From the NCBI GenBank assembly GCA_963848675.1, contig CAWKEY010000030.1, positions 1-64,000 of the forward strand: a stretch of DNA of 64,000 nucleotides, read 5' to 3'. Of this stretch, positions 1-9,373 are shown in pieces; positions within the stretch are counted from its first letter, which is position 1; the number at the start of each line of letters is the position of its first letter. The stretch comes from CAWKEY01 sp963848675 (GTDB lineage Bacteria > Pseudomonadota > Gammaproteobacteria > Methylococcales > Methylomonadaceae). The position numbers were made by a program, and so were the translations under genes. The notes below the pieces were generated by a model. The model did no database searches. It was not told where the DNA came from and saw only the letters and a list, made by a program, of their open reading frames with translations.

Positions 1-316
1 GCCTGAAAAAAGGCTATAGTCCACCTTTAATCATCACCCTCCGCTAAAGGCGTTACCAAAACAAGGCTTTTGGCTTGCCCTTACGAAATGCGGCTTTAGA
101 TTCCTCGCCGCAACCCACAAAATCTGAAAAGATATTTTCTTATAATAAAGTCGGCCTTCCGACTACCGCCGGGCTTGTCCAACAACCGGTTCAGATTGTG
201 GCTCGCTATCGCTCGCACAATCTAACCTTATTCGTTAGGCGCTAGCCGTAACTCGACGATTGCGGCCCCGATTTGCCGGGCTACGCTTCGCTAACCCGAC
301 CTACGAACTAGCAGGT
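1..316. repeat. Gene-free left edge with palindromic repeats
   Basis: No gene is seen here. Positions 193-223 hold a hairpin with 8-bp perfect arms (AGATTGTG and CACAATCT). Positions 233-308 are one copy of a dispersed repeat, rich in GGTTAGGCG and CTAACCCGACCTAC words, whose second copy lies at 4561-4645. Both look like REP or MITE type intergenic repeats rather than coding DNA. Confidence 0.6.
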
Positions 317-652
317 TCAATCAAGTGCGGCCAAAGCAGCTTCAGGTGCCTTATCGAGAATCTTTAATAATGCTTTTGCAGCGCCTGTTGGGCAACGTTT
401 TCCTTGTTCCCAATTACGGATAGTGTCGAGCGATACATCAATTCGTTGAGAAAATTCAGCCTGACTTAACCCCAGGCGCTTCCTCACTCGACGCGCAAAT
501 TTAGCCGCGTCCAGGATGGCATCGGCTTCATCGCTGTGTTGCTGTTCAGCAATATCTCGTTCGGTAGTCGCATCCAAGCGATTAAAATCGACTCGGCCTT
601 CAGGTAGCGATGCCGGATTATCTGGGTCAATACTTACTCTGATTGTTTTCAT
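317..652 (-). CDS. Helix-turn-helix (XRE-type) antitoxin paired with BrnT-like toxin
   Basis: A 111-residue protein with a C-terminal XRE-type helix-turn-helix (RRVRKRLGLSQAEFSQRI followed by the recognition helix around IRNWEQGKR). The N-terminal half is acidic and probably binds the toxin. The ATG at 652 is preferred over an upstream in-frame ATG because the residues before it read through the toxin gene and match nothing recognisable. It overlaps the end of the toxin gene by 26 bp, so the two are translationally linked, toxin first. Known BrnTA pairs use a ribbon-helix-helix BrnA antitoxin; here the partner is a helix-turn-helix protein, which would act as both neutraliser and autorepressor. 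Family-level assignment is secure, the neutralising role is inferred from context. Confidence 0.8.
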   Translation of the reverse strand: MKTIRVSIDPDNPASLPEGRVDFNRLDATTERDIAEQQHSDEADAILDAAKFARRVRKRLGLSQAEFSQRIDVSLDTIRNWEQGKRCPTGAAKALLKILDKAPEAALAALD

Positions 653-908
653 AACGATTTGTCTCACGTTGATTAGCCTTTCGTGCTGAAATAATTCGGA
701 TGGTAGAGCCGCGCAGTGTATAGGCAACAAAGAATACCCGCTGGTCAATCGCGCCTAAAAGTTGATAACGTTCTTCGCCATAATTCCAGCGCGCATCTTT
801 ATTAATCATGCGATTGGGATCAACGAATGCACGAGTTACATACGCAAAGTCAAAGCCACGCTCAGCAAAACAAACATCACTTTTGTTTTCATTCCATTCA
901 AAATTCAT
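627..908 (-). CDS. brnT: BrnT family toxin
   Basis: A 93-residue protein matching the BrnT ribonuclease-like toxin family: the N-terminal FEWNENKSD segment, an FVDPNR loop, a central GEERYQLLG strand, and the closing RIISARKAN motif followed by an E-R-Y helix. BrnT toxins have an RNase fold and arrest growth by cutting RNA. It is the first gene of a two-gene leftward operon with the helix-turn-helix protein that starts inside its 3' end. Length is normal for the family and no disruption is seen. Confidence 0.85.
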   Translation of the reverse strand: MNFEWNENKSDVCFAERGFDFAYVTRAFVDPNRMINKDARWNYGEERYQLLGAIDQRVFFVAYTLRGSTIRIISARKANQRETNRYENNQSKY

Positions 909-1140
909 AGATGAAGTCTAGCTCATTGAGCCACTGGCACCAAGAAATCTTGTACCACTGTCCTAACCCATATTTAACACCACGCCCCTCAATTTACTCA
1001 AAATCAAGCTGAGAGGCTTGTCTAAGTTATTGATTTTTACTATAGGCAGCTGATCTTTAGTGTTATTTGTATTTTGTAGGGCCATAATAGTTATGTCTGC
1101 TTATTGCATATTTTTCCAGACTGCGCTATTTTTTTGCGTC

Positions 1141-3021
1141 ATGTATATCCGTCGAACGCATACCAATAACTCGTCCACGGGCGAACGCTATTACACCTAT
1201 CGCTTGGTGGCTAGCCAACGCGTGGATGGAAAACCGCGTCAGATAACCCTATTAAATTTGGGTAGGCATTTCGCTGTTGATCAAGATTTGTGGGCTTCGC
1301 TTTGTGTGCGGATTGAGCAATTGCTGAGCCACCAGACTGAGCTATTACCACTCGAATTACCGGCTGCCGTTGACAAGGCGGCGCAACGCTTTGCCGCTCA
1401 GCTCATAGCGCAACGGGCGGTCGTCAGCACCACACCGATAGCGGATGAGGATCCTTCAACGCCTACTGAGTCGTCAGTCGCGCGTGTAGAATCCATAGTG
1501 AGTGCACCAACCGATCTGCAAACCGTCGATGTGGACTCCCTGGAATTGACCCGGCCCAGAACCGTCGGCGTGGAACAGTTAGGACTTTGGGCCATGCAAC
1601 AATTGAATTTCCTCGACTTGCTGGCTCACCTGGGCATCAATGGCGCGCACATAGCCGCGATAGTGGGTGCCATTATCGGGCGTATGGCCGGTGTGGGTTC
1701 GGAGTTAGCCACCCACAACTGGCTGATGAAGCAAAGCGCGCTGGGCGAATTAATGGACGTTGACTATGAAAGCCTGCCCTTGATGACAATGTACCGGGCG
1801 GCAGACACCTTGTGGAAACACAGCACCCAAATCGAACAGACCTTATTCACGCGCCTTACGGATTTGTTTGGTTTTTCCACCACCATCACCCTCTACGATC
1901 TCACCAATACCTATTTCGAAGGCGAAGTACCGCACAATACCAAAGCCCGGCGTGGACGCTCAAAAGAAAAGCGCACGGATTGTCCGCTGGTGACGCTGGG
2001 TTTAGTCTTGGACGGCAGCGGCTTTGTGCGCCGTTCACAGACCTTTGCCGGTAATGTCAGCGAAGCGGGTACGCTGGAAACCATGCTGCAAAATCTGGGT
2101 GCGCCACAGGGCGCCTTGGTGGTGATGGATGCCGGAATTGCTACAGAGGCCAATATTCAATGGCTGCGCACAAAAGGCTATGGTTATCTGGTCGTCAGTC
2201 GCGAACGCGCACGTCAATTTGATGCGGATGCCGCCATCTCGGTTGAAACTGCTGCCCAGGAAACGGTACGCTGCCAAAAAGTCGTCGCCGAAGACGGCCA
2301 AGAAGTGCGGCTTTATTGCCATTCATCCGGCCGCGAACAAAAGGAACGGGCCATGGCGGAACGCTTCGCCAGCCGTTTTGAAGCCGGACTTAACGCCTTA
2401 AACGCAGGGTTGCAACGCCCCCGCACCGAAAAACGCCCGGATAAATTATGGGAGCGTATCGGCCGCTTGAAAGAAAAGCATCATGGCATCGGTCAGCATT
2501 ATCAAATCGACTTGCAAACCGATGACAGCGGTGAAAAAGCGCTAAGCATCACCTGGCAAAAACACAGTGTGCCGGGTTCTTATGTTGATCTCCCAGGTGT
2601 CTATTGCCTGCGCAGTAACCAATGCCAATGGCCGGAAGAACAGCTATGGCGCACTTATATGATGCTCACTGACCTTGAAGCCGTGTTTCGCTGTTTTAAA
2701 AGTGATCTGGGTTTTCGGCCTATCTTTCATAGTAAGGAAGAGCGGGCTGACAGTCACTTGTTCATCACCGTATTGGCCTATCAGTTTGTCCAACTTATTC
2801 GCCGCCGTCTACAAGAGAGCGCTATTGATGCCAACGGTAGTTGGCGAACATTACGGGAAATCATGCGCAGTCAATGCCGGGTAACCGCCAGTTTCCGTCG
2901 TGCCGATGGTAAAGCCTTGCATGTGCGCAAAGCCACCCGTGCGGAACCGGAGCAAATGGCTATTTATCGTGCCTTAAAAGAGAACCCAGCGCCCGGAGGT
3001 ATCAGCAAAACCATCGTCTAA
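1141..3021 (+). CDS. IS1634-family transposase
   Basis: A 626-residue DDE transposase. The N-terminus (MYIRRTHTNNSSTGERYYTYRLVAS) is the typical opening of IS1634-family enzymes, which fixes the start at 1141 rather than an in-frame ATG at 1060. Catalytic acidic residues are visible in YDLTNTYFEG, VVMDAGIATE and the TDLEAVFRCFKSDLGF block near the C-terminus, so the enzyme looks intact. I could not find convincing terminal inverted repeats or a target duplication: short TGTAGGGCCA and TGTAGTGCCA words flank the gene but are in direct orientation. The element may therefore have lost an end, or have short ends that are hard to see by eye. Confidence 0.92.
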   Translation: MYIRRTHTNNSSTGERYYTYRLVASQRVDGKPRQITLLNLGRHFAVDQDLWASLCVRIEQLLSHQTELLPLELPAAVDKAAQRFAAQLIAQRAVVSTTPIADEDPSTPTESSVARVESIVSAPTDLQTVDVDSLELTRPRTVGVEQLGLWAMQQLNFLDLLAHLGINGAHIAAIVGAIIGRMAGVGSELATHNWLMKQSALGELMDVDYESLPLMTMYRAADTLWKHSTQIEQTLFTRLTDLFGFSTTITLYDLTNTYFEGEVPHNTKARRGRSKEKRTDCPLVTLGLVLDGSGFVRRSQTFAGNVSEAGTLETMLQNLGAPQGALVVMDAGIATEANIQWLRTKGYGYLVVSRERARQFDADAAISVETAAQETVRCQKVVAEDGQEVRLYCHSSGREQKERAMAERFASRFEAGLNALNAGLQRPRTEKRPDKLWERIGRLKEKHHGIGQHYQIDLQTDDSGEKALSITWQKHSVPGSYVDLPGVYCLRSNQCQWPEEQLWRTYMMLTDLEAVFRCFKSDLGFRPIFHSKEERADSHLFITVLAYQFVQLIRRRLQESAIDANGSWRTLREIMRSQCRVTASFRRADGKALHVRKATRAEPEQMAIYRALKENPAPGGISKTIV

Positions 3022-3362
3022 AACACTGAGACGAGGCGCTATTTTTCAAGGTGTAGTGCCACACGAAGATTTTTTATAACACAACATATTGTTTTTAAAT
3101 GGATATTAATTGCAGGTGTTAAATATGGGCTAAGTCTACGAGAAACAATTGCCAAATAAGATAAAAGCCAAGCAACGGCCATAAAAAAACCGCCCCGGTT
3201 ACCCAAGGGCGGTGTTTGTAATTGACGTTTGCGAGCAATCCGGGGATTGTTTGCCTGGGCAAGAACAGCGTGCGCCCACTCTACTGGGCTTAAGGGTCGC
3301 GAAAGTAGACCGCCAACTATCAAAAAGAGACGCTTTAGGCGACGCACCATATCAAAAAACAA
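3022..3362. other. Intergenic between two insertion sequences
   Basis: A 340-bp stretch without a confident gene. It contains a leftward terminator-like hairpin (3183-3213). An open frame on the minus strand crosses the region and encodes a short basic peptide upstream of that hairpin (MVRRLKRLFLIVGG at its N-terminus), but I recognise no family and the frame continues through the hairpin. The left end of the IS1595-family element interrupts the DNA just upstream of that peptide's start. Confidence 0.4.
3183..3213 (-). terminator. Rho-independent terminator, leftward
   Basis: On the minus strand ACCGCCC pairs with GGGCGGT around an 11-base loop and is followed by seven T residues. This is a well-formed intrinsic terminator. 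The transcript it ends would come from the short unrecognised region at about 3216-3360. Confidence 0.6.
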
Positions 3363-4413
3363 CCTGATTAGCAAGATGCTTCAGCCAAGACATAAGCATG
3401 ACGACGCTGGACGGCGTATAGTGGACATTTAGTCTTTTAAAAGAGGGTGTTGTCATGCCAATGAATCGCATTCAGTTCCAACCGGGCTTGTCGATGCCTG
3501 AGTTTCTCAAAGACTTCGGTACCGAAGCACAATGTGAGGCCGCGTTAGAACAAGCACGATGGCCTCGAGGCTTTGTTTGCCCTCGCTGCACGCACACGGG
3601 GCATAGCGTATTTAAAGTCGGATCGCACAACATGTTTCAGTGCCAAGCGTGTCGACATCAAACGTCGCTCATCGCCGGGACGCTCTTCCAAAGTACCAAA
3701 CTACCGCTGACCCTTTGGTTCTTGGCGATTTACTTCATCAGCCAAGCCAAGACCGGCTTGTCCGCATTGGCTCTGATGCGCTATCTGGGCGTCAGTTATC
3801 CCACGGCATGGCTTATTCAGCACAAGCTCATGGAAGCCATGTCGGATCGGGAAACGCATTACACTCTCAGCGGCCAAGTCCAAGTCGATGATGCTTACTT
3901 CGGTGGTGAGCTCAGTGGTGGCAAGGCCGGCCGGGGTTCTGAAAACAAAGTCCCCTTTGTGGCGGCGCTTGCCTTCGATGACGAAGGGCATCCCTTGCGC
4001 GTCAAGTTAACGCCAGTCTCCGGCTTTACCAGCAAGGCCATTGCCGACTGGGCTAAAACTAACCTTGCTTCCGGATGTGCAGTGCTTTCTGACGGTTTGG
4101 CCTGTTTTGCGGCGGTAACCGAGGCGGGTTGCCAACACCACGCGATCATCATCGGTGGCCGCAAACCCAAAGACCTGCCAGAGTTCCTGTGGCTCAACAC
4201 CGTACTGGGCAACCTAAAAACCAGCCTGGGTGGGGCTTATCACGCCTTTGATTTCGCAAAGTATGCCTCGCGTTATTTGGCGGCGTTCGCCTATCGCTTC
4301 AACCGTCGTTTCCAGCTCGATACGCTCCCGAGGCGTCTTCTCGTGGCCGCCATCGCTGTCGGACCTCGCCCAGACGCCTGGCTTCGATCAGCTGAAGCAT
4401 CTTGCTAATCAAG
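3363..4413 (+). mobile_element. Complete IS1595-family insertion sequence with 8-bp target duplication
   Basis: The element is 1051 bp. The left end reads CCTGATTAGCAAGATGCTTC and the right end, reverse-complemented, reads CTTGATTAGCAAGATGCTTC, one mismatch over more than 20 bp. It is flanked by the perfect direct repeat AAAAACAA (3355-3362 and 4414-4421); 8-bp duplications are characteristic of the IS1595 family. The transposase stop codon lies inside the right terminal repeat. The same ends occur on a 183-bp MITE at 26628-26810. The intact gene, ends and duplication indicate recent, potentially still active transposition. Confidence 0.93.
3455..4408 (+). CDS. IS1595-family (ISXO2-like) transposase
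   Basis: A 317-residue transposase with an N-terminal zinc ribbon (CPRCTHTG, then CQACRHQTS, residues about 43-70) followed by a DDE-type ISXO2-like domain. The first catalytic aspartate lies in VQVDDAYFGG near residue 145, the second in VLSDGLACF, and the C-terminal block keeps the NLKTSLGGAYHAFDFAKY helix. The last residues (EASC) are encoded within the right terminal inverted repeat. No frameshift is visible. Confidence 0.93.
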   Translation: MPMNRIQFQPGLSMPEFLKDFGTEAQCEAALEQARWPRGFVCPRCTHTGHSVFKVGSHNMFQCQACRHQTSLIAGTLFQSTKLPLTLWFLAIYFISQAKTGLSALALMRYLGVSYPTAWLIQHKLMEAMSDRETHYTLSGQVQVDDAYFGGELSGGKAGRGSENKVPFVAALAFDDEGHPLRVKLTPVSGFTSKAIADWAKTNLASGCAVLSDGLACFAAVTEAGCQHHAIIIGGRKPKDLPEFLWLNTVLGNLKTSLGGAYHAFDFAKYASRYLAAFAYRFNRRFQLDTLPRRLLVAAIAVGPRPDAWLRSAEASC

Positions 4414-4671
4414 AAAAACAATCAAACATAAAAAGCCTTGTCTGGAAAGAACCGGGCAGGGGTCAGGCCCAAGTTCAAGGCTCCGATCATGGCGGATTGC
4501 CTTGTGATGAATCCGCCTTACCGGGTTGTAAATAGTAATGAGATAGTTGTAAATAGCTCTGTAGGTCGGGTTAGGCGCTAGCCGTAACCCGACGATTGCG
4601 ACCCCGGTTTGTCGGGTTACGCTACGCTAACCCGACCTACGAACTTGTATTGATACAAACGCCACACATCT
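4414..4671. repeat. Dispersed palindromic repeat between IS1595 element and pilE
   Basis: Positions 4561-4645 form a palindromic unit beginning GTAGGTCGGGTTAGGCG and ending CGCTAACCCGACCTAC, a second copy of the repeat at 233-308. The arms allow a long stem-loop. No gene is seen in the gap; the repeat lies immediately beyond the 3' end of pilE and could shape transcript ends there. Confidence 0.65.
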
Positions 4672-5133
4672 TCACCAGCAATCGGCTGCGGTAATGCCAG
4701 TCGCAGCACTGGTAACCCCTTTGCTGCCAGCATGATTCAGTGTCAACGTGCCGCATTTATCACTAGCCTGCGCACCAGCAGGCGCCGCGCTCAAGGTATA
4801 ACTGCTGGCAGTCGCTGCGCTGATGGTGATGGTGTAAAAGCTTGCAGTCTCAGGAGGGATCGTATAAATCGAAGGCTCACCCGTATCTTCTGTTGCAGTC
4901 CCGCAATTAGCTACAGCAGTCCCGCCAGCAGCGGCATCACAATAACTATTGTTCTCAGTAAAATATCGCTCCATGGCATTCGCCAAGCCCAACAACACCC
5001 CCTTTGCATCGGCTCTTCGTGATTTTCTCACGCTGTCTTGATACGCCGGCACTGCGATGCTGGCCAAAATGCCAACGATTGCTACGGTTATCATCAGCTC
5101 TATTAAGGTAAAGCCATGTTGTGTTTGTTTCAT
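4672..5133 (-). CDS. pilE: Type IV pilin (PilE-like)
   Basis: A 153-residue prepilin. The short leader MKQTQHG is followed by the prepilin peptidase site and the hydrophobic helix FTLIELMITVAIVGILASIAVPAYQ, with the conserved glutamate at mature position 5. The C-terminal half is Ser/Ala/Thr rich with a Cys pair near the end (DKCGTLTLN and ADCW) that would form the D-region disulphide. The ATG at 5133 is chosen because it gives the normal leader; an upstream in-frame ATG would add 25 unrelated residues. It is the last gene of the minor-pseudopilin cluster, separated from pilY1 by a hairpin. This arrangement resembles PilE of Pseudomonas, a minor component encoded next to pilY1, rather than the major pilin. 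Confidence 0.88.
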   Translation of the reverse strand: MKQTQHGFTLIELMITVAIVGILASIAVPAYQDSVRKSRRADAKGVLLGLANAMERYFTENNSYCDAAAGGTAVANCGTATEDTGEPSIYTIPPETASFYTITISAATASSYTLSAAPAGAQASDKCGTLTLNHAGSKGVTSAATGITAADCW

Positions 5134-5259
5134 ACTGTTTGTTCCGTGTTGTTCCGTGGGGGGCTCACATCGCGCAGCGTTTAATGCGAAGCCTTCCGAA
5201 TTATTCAATCTGCCATAAGGTACGCGGTGCGCATACCCTACTATCGTTTGTAGCGTAAA

Positions 5260-5288
5260 ACCTACGAGGTTTCTGAGACCTCGTAGGT
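5260..5288 (-). terminator. Perfect 11-bp hairpin between pilY1 and pilE
   Basis: ACCTACGAGGT and ACCTCGTAGGT flank a 7-base loop; in the leftward direction the stem is followed by TTTTAC. It lies 9 bp beyond the pilY1 stop codon. It could attenuate transcription into pilE or stabilise the pilY1 message. The T run is short, so efficiency as a terminator is uncertain. Confidence 0.55.
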
Positions 5289-5296
5289 CGCAGCCA

Positions 5297-8200
5297 TTAT
5301 TTCAACTGCCGCCAGGACCGGCGAATACCGCCTGTGCTTCCGGGTGGTGGTGGCGCTGCACCCGCTTCAACAGACTTGCCCATCTCACCACTAGAGCCGC
5401 TGGCATATCCGTAATCAACGCCAGATGCAGATTCAATCTTCGCCGGCTGCTTATGGATGCCGACCCCCAGATTATCGCCAGCCGCGTAATGCTCCTCAGA
5501 AACACCATTAACGACAATCACAACCTTATCCTTGGCATCAACTTTGCCATCGCCATTAACATCAAACGGTGCGCCGCCAAATTCTCCGCCGCCTAGCGCG
5601 TCGACTTCCATTAACCATGAGGTGCCGCCGGACTGGCATGGGTCAGAACTGGGGATGACTGTGGCAAATATCACCAGGCCCCGACGCACCAATGGAAAGC
5701 TGACCACGCGCTCACCTTCGTTAGCATTTTTGGGCGGGGTGCGTAAAGGATTTGCTGGATTGAGTAAATTTAACGCCCAACCGTTCTTGAATGGGCTAGT
5801 ACAACTAGCTGCACTGCTGGCTGCGTAGCACACCGGGGTTTTTGACACCACCCGAATCGGCCTAGCGATGGGGCAAGTACCGGTACCGGAAGCACAATCG
5901 GTAGTGCCAGAGCCCTCAAAATTGATAGTTTGCTCTTGCAAGCTTGCCCGGTCAGTGATTGCTACTCCTTTGTCCCATAAGCCGTAAAAAGTCTGTACTT
6001 GCGGACTGGCGCCGACAATATTGTCGCCCGTTTCAAAATACTTGCCGGTACCGAAATACACCATAATGCCGACACCGTTTTGATCAGTTCCCGCACCGCC
6101 CACTATGCCGACATTGGGTTTGCCGGTAATGGGTTGACGGTTGGCTGTGCTGCAAGAGGAGCCGGTGGCGCTACACGCCACAAACAACGGGCTGCTCGGT
6201 ACAGGCCAGCTACCGGCGCTGCCGGAGAGATTAAACTTCCATAAATTGCCGTACAAATCGCCCGCGTAAACGGTATCCACGCTACGATCATTATCGGTAT
6301 CAACCGCAAGCGGTGACGACAGGCCGTTTTTGTTGGTCGAATTGCCCACGCCGGTATCGATTTTTTGCAGCACGGCACCGGTCTGCGCATTAAGGACAAA
6401 CAGCACGGCCCTACCGCTATCGCTATTATAGCCATTGGCGACAATCACCGCCCAAGTGCCATCCTGCATTCTAACTACGGCTGGCTGCGTCAAGGTGTAT
6501 CCCAAATCGGCATCGTTAGCGTTGGTAAATTCCCATAAAGCGTTAGCGGCTCCAAAACTGTCAGGATTAGTCACATCCAGGGCAAACACCGCGCGCCCGC
6601 CCGCGCCAGTAGTGCCAGCCAGCAGCGTGCGCCAGGCAGAGCCGTAATACACATCGCCCACGCCTGCCAGGCCATCGACATAATACTGATGGACATAATC
6701 CGGCGAAGTCAGTTTGCTTAATTCCGGAAACAAGGCATTGGGGATATAGGCGAATTTTTCCTGGCCGTTGCCTCCAACACTTGCATCAAAGCCATGCAAC
6801 ATGCCATCATTGGCACCCACATACAGCATGGGGTGGCTGGCTTTGCTGTCAACATGGCTGGCGTAACTGCTGCCTATGCTGGGCAATACGCCATAGCCTT
6901 GATCGTCATTGCCGACAAATACCGGATCGGAATTGACTATGTCCCCCAGGACGTTGGTTCTGTTTCTAAAGCCGGTTGGATTTGCTGTAGATTTCTCATT
7001 GGCGTTATCTCCACGCAGCCAGTTGAGACGCAATGCGCCCTTGCCATCGTTAACACTGGCTGATTTGTTCAGATAATCCTGCTGTGAAGTTCCCCCAGAT
7101 TGAATGTTAGATGTGGCGCAAGTGCCAGAGCTAGGGCCAGGGCAAGTTAGATTGGCCCACTGAAAGGCAACGCCGCGCGAGCCAGCTGCCGCCAATGGGT
7201 TGTGAGTATAGATATTGCGAGCGCCATGAGCAGGTATAAATGCCGAGTTTCCACTCCACCCGGGGGTTAATGCACCGTTACCGGTGTTAACGTTAAACGC
7301 CAGTAATTGTCCGCTCCAGTCAGTGGAGCTAAATTTGGCCTGATAAACCTGCGTTCCTGTAGCCAATTTCGTCGAGTTTGCGGCTACTGCCGAAGCTGAC
7401 GAAATAGTCTTATCAATCTCGCTGAAAGCCTTATTCAATGCCGCAACCAATTTCTCGGGATTGGTGGCAAGCACATAATTATCAGGTTCACCGTTGCCAT
7501 CAGCATCCCATTCAGAGGGCGTCACAACAGTGTCAACAACAATTTGGTTATCGGGTCTGCCATTATTGTTAAAATCCTTAAAGCCGCCGTATTTTCCGGC
7601 AAGCCAAAGCATGTTCATCCGACCTATCAAGGGATTGGTACTATATTCTTGAGTGTCTACCATAAAGGTATTAACAGTTTGTTTGCCGGCGAAGTTGGTT
7701 GTGCCCCCGGCGCCGGTTCTTATATCTTGGGTATTGGCGTAATAAGCCAATCCAGCGATATAGTATGAGTTTTCTTTAGGGGCATATGGAGATGTGCCAA
7801 AAACCTCACCAAGGCCAGGTATTATTTTATTTGTCGCTGTCAAAGCCCCCGCATTACAGGCATTTGCGGTACACCCAATAAGCTGACTGGTACCTGTTAA
7901 ACCTTCAAGGTCGCCTACTGTATTGGTTAAATTTCTTACGTTGATGGCGCTATCTGGATTGCTGGGTTGACCATAGTCTTGAGCAATATTGTGGCCATTA
8001 AAGATGGATGATGTGAAAAAAGTACCGGGGAGTTTTTTATCCATCCACGGATTGGCATCGTTGATGCCGATGATAAAATTTTTCTGGCAACTGTGCTCTA
8101 TGGGATCTTGCCAGCGGCTAGCGTTGAGAATAGGAAAGCCACCATTAGCACCGCTTAAATATTCGAGGGTAGGGCCAAGATTTTTAAAATAGCGGATCGA

Positions 8201-9307
8201 TTCGTAAAACAATTCGCCTGCAGGGTCATTGCTTTTGTAAGAAACGTCACTGAACTTGTTGAGATATGGAATTACCCCTGATTTAGTTACACCGCTTGCG
8301 GTGGCATCGGCTGGATTAGGATTTAATACAATGGTGCCATTGGCATTAATTTCCATACTAGCATTTGCGGTAGTCCCGCCTGATCCATCCGGTTTTAAAG
8401 TGCCAATATATTTGATGTTCGAGCGCAACACACCACCATTAATGTCATTGCCATCTGTGTTGGTGTAACTGGTGACACCAAAGCGCATGTGGTCGGCATT
8501 TTTTTGTATTAAGCCTTCAGGTTTGTAATACGCGCCATTACCATAAGCGACGCAATTGGCTTCAAGCGGTTTAGTTGTGGTATTTGTATTATCACAAACT
8601 CTGATGTTGACATTCATTGTGCCTTTTTCACTTCCACCTCGGGAGGTGCCAAATTTAACGCCAAAATCAGTGTTTTCAATAAATATTTTGTTATCACTCC
8701 AAGGCGTTACAGTAGATGGCGCAACATTTTTGCTGGCAGTAATCATTTTATATGGAAACCAGTCGTTGTTGTTTTGTTTGCGCATGCGGCGGATAACCGT
8801 GGTAGCGTCCGCATTATCGACAATTCTGTTGCCACCGGTCATAGTCCAGACAAACATATCCATTGCCGTCATGGTGGCCCAGTTCATAAAGTTGCCGCTG
8901 TATTTGCCCGAGCATTCATGGTCGCTATTGGTTAAGCTGTCCGGGTTAAAGCGTGTATTTGTAGTGTCATAGACATAGCATTTATTAGGATCAAAATAAC
9001 CTAAATACTTTTTGGTTTTTGAATAACAGATGCCTATTTGGCCGCTAGAATCTGGTAATTCGGAATTATTTAGCCTGCTACTACAAGCCGCACCATCGGG
9101 TTGATCATTGTAGGCTGCCCCTCCCATAGGCGTTTCTATGGACATATTGAATAAAATATTAGGGTCAACCGAAATGGTCAAAAACAGTGGGGACTGCGAA
9201 AGGGCGGCATGACTGGTATTGACTGAAAATCCAAGCATTAAAGTCAACATCAGCCCTGGCAGCAAGCCTTTGGGAAAAAGGTAACGAATATGTCTAAAGA
9301 TGTTCAT
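5297..9307 (-). CDS. pilY1: Type IV pilus tip adhesin/assembly protein PilY1
   Basis: A 1336-residue secreted protein with an N-terminal signal (hydrophobic GLLPGLMLTLMLGFSVNTSHA). The large N-terminal half is variable; the C-terminal half (about 690-1300) has the PilC/PilY1 beta-propeller signatures such as ANDGMLHGFDA, FAYIPNALFP, YYVDGLAGVGDVYYG and YAGDLYGNLWKFNL. Possible calcium sites are FNNNGRPDNQI and WDADGNGEPDNY near the middle and an EF-like loop DVNGDGKVDAKD near residue 1250. PilY1 sits at the pilus tip with the minor pilins, counteracts retraction and mediates attachment. It lies between pilX and pilE in a leftward operon. Size is within the usual range and the frame is intact. 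Confidence 0.93.
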   Translation of the reverse strand: MNIFRHIRYLFPKGLLPGLMLTLMLGFSVNTSHAALSQSPLFLTISVDPNILFNMSIETPMGGAAYNDQPDGAACSSRLNNSELPDSSGQIGICYSKTKKYLGYFDPNKCYVYDTTNTRFNPDSLTNSDHECSGKYSGNFMNWATMTAMDMFVWTMTGGNRIVDNADATTVIRRMRKQNNNDWFPYKMITASKNVAPSTVTPWSDNKIFIENTDFGVKFGTSRGGSEKGTMNVNIRVCDNTNTTTKPLEANCVAYGNGAYYKPEGLIQKNADHMRFGVTSYTNTDGNDINGGVLRSNIKYIGTLKPDGSGGTTANASMEINANGTIVLNPNPADATASGVTKSGVIPYLNKFSDVSYKSNDPAGELFYESIRYFKNLGPTLEYLSGANGGFPILNASRWQDPIEHSCQKNFIIGINDANPWMDKKLPGTFFTSSIFNGHNIAQDYGQPSNPDSAINVRNLTNTVGDLEGLTGTSQLIGCTANACNAGALTATNKIIPGLGEVFGTSPYAPKENSYYIAGLAYYANTQDIRTGAGGTTNFAGKQTVNTFMVDTQEYSTNPLIGRMNMLWLAGKYGGFKDFNNNGRPDNQIVVDTVVTPSEWDADGNGEPDNYVLATNPEKLVAALNKAFSEIDKTISSASAVAANSTKLATGTQVYQAKFSSTDWSGQLLAFNVNTGNGALTPGWSGNSAFIPAHGARNIYTHNPLAAAGSRGVAFQWANLTCPGPSSGTCATSNIQSGGTSQQDYLNKSASVNDGKGALRLNWLRGDNANEKSTANPTGFRNRTNVLGDIVNSDPVFVGNDDQGYGVLPSIGSSYASHVDSKASHPMLYVGANDGMLHGFDASVGGNGQEKFAYIPNALFPELSKLTSPDYVHQYYVDGLAGVGDVYYGSAWRTLLAGTTGAGGRAVFALDVTNPDSFGAANALWEFTNANDADLGYTLTQPAVVRMQDGTWAVIVANGYNSDSGRAVLFVLNAQTGAVLQKIDTGVGNSTNKNGLSSPLAVDTDNDRSVDTVYAGDLYGNLWKFNLSGSAGSWPVPSSPLFVACSATGSSCSTANRQPITGKPNVGIVGGAGTDQNGVGIMVYFGTGKYFETGDNIVGASPQVQTFYGLWDKGVAITDRASLQEQTINFEGSGTTDCASGTGTCPIARPIRVVSKTPVCYAASSAASCTSPFKNGWALNLLNPANPLRTPPKNANEGERVVSFPLVRRGLVIFATVIPSSDPCQSGGTSWLMEVDALGGGEFGGAPFDVNGDGKVDAKDKVVIVVNGVSEEHYAAGDNLGVGIHKQPAKIESASGVDYGYASGSSGEMGKSVEAGAAPPPPGSTGGIRRSWRQLK

Positions 9308-9373
9308 TGCAAATCTCCGATGAGATGGTTGCTGAGTAGGGGGTGATATTTCTAAAAGTCTGTTAGCTGCGGC

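Noticed and set aside
980..3100. Terminal inverted repeats of the IS1634-family element
   Set aside because: Flanking TGTAGGGCCA and TGTAGTGCCA words are direct, not inverted, and no target duplication was found.
3183..3260. Possible c-di-GMP (GEMM-I) riboswitch on the minus strand
   Set aside because: Short words resembling the aptamer occur (AGGCAAAC, CGCAAA, GGGTAACCG) but their spacing, the tetraloop and the receptor helix do not match, and no gene follows.
3039..3374. 111-codon open frame on the minus strand
   Set aside because: It runs through a strong terminator hairpin and into the IS1595 end, and matches no family I recognise; reported only as an unexplained region.
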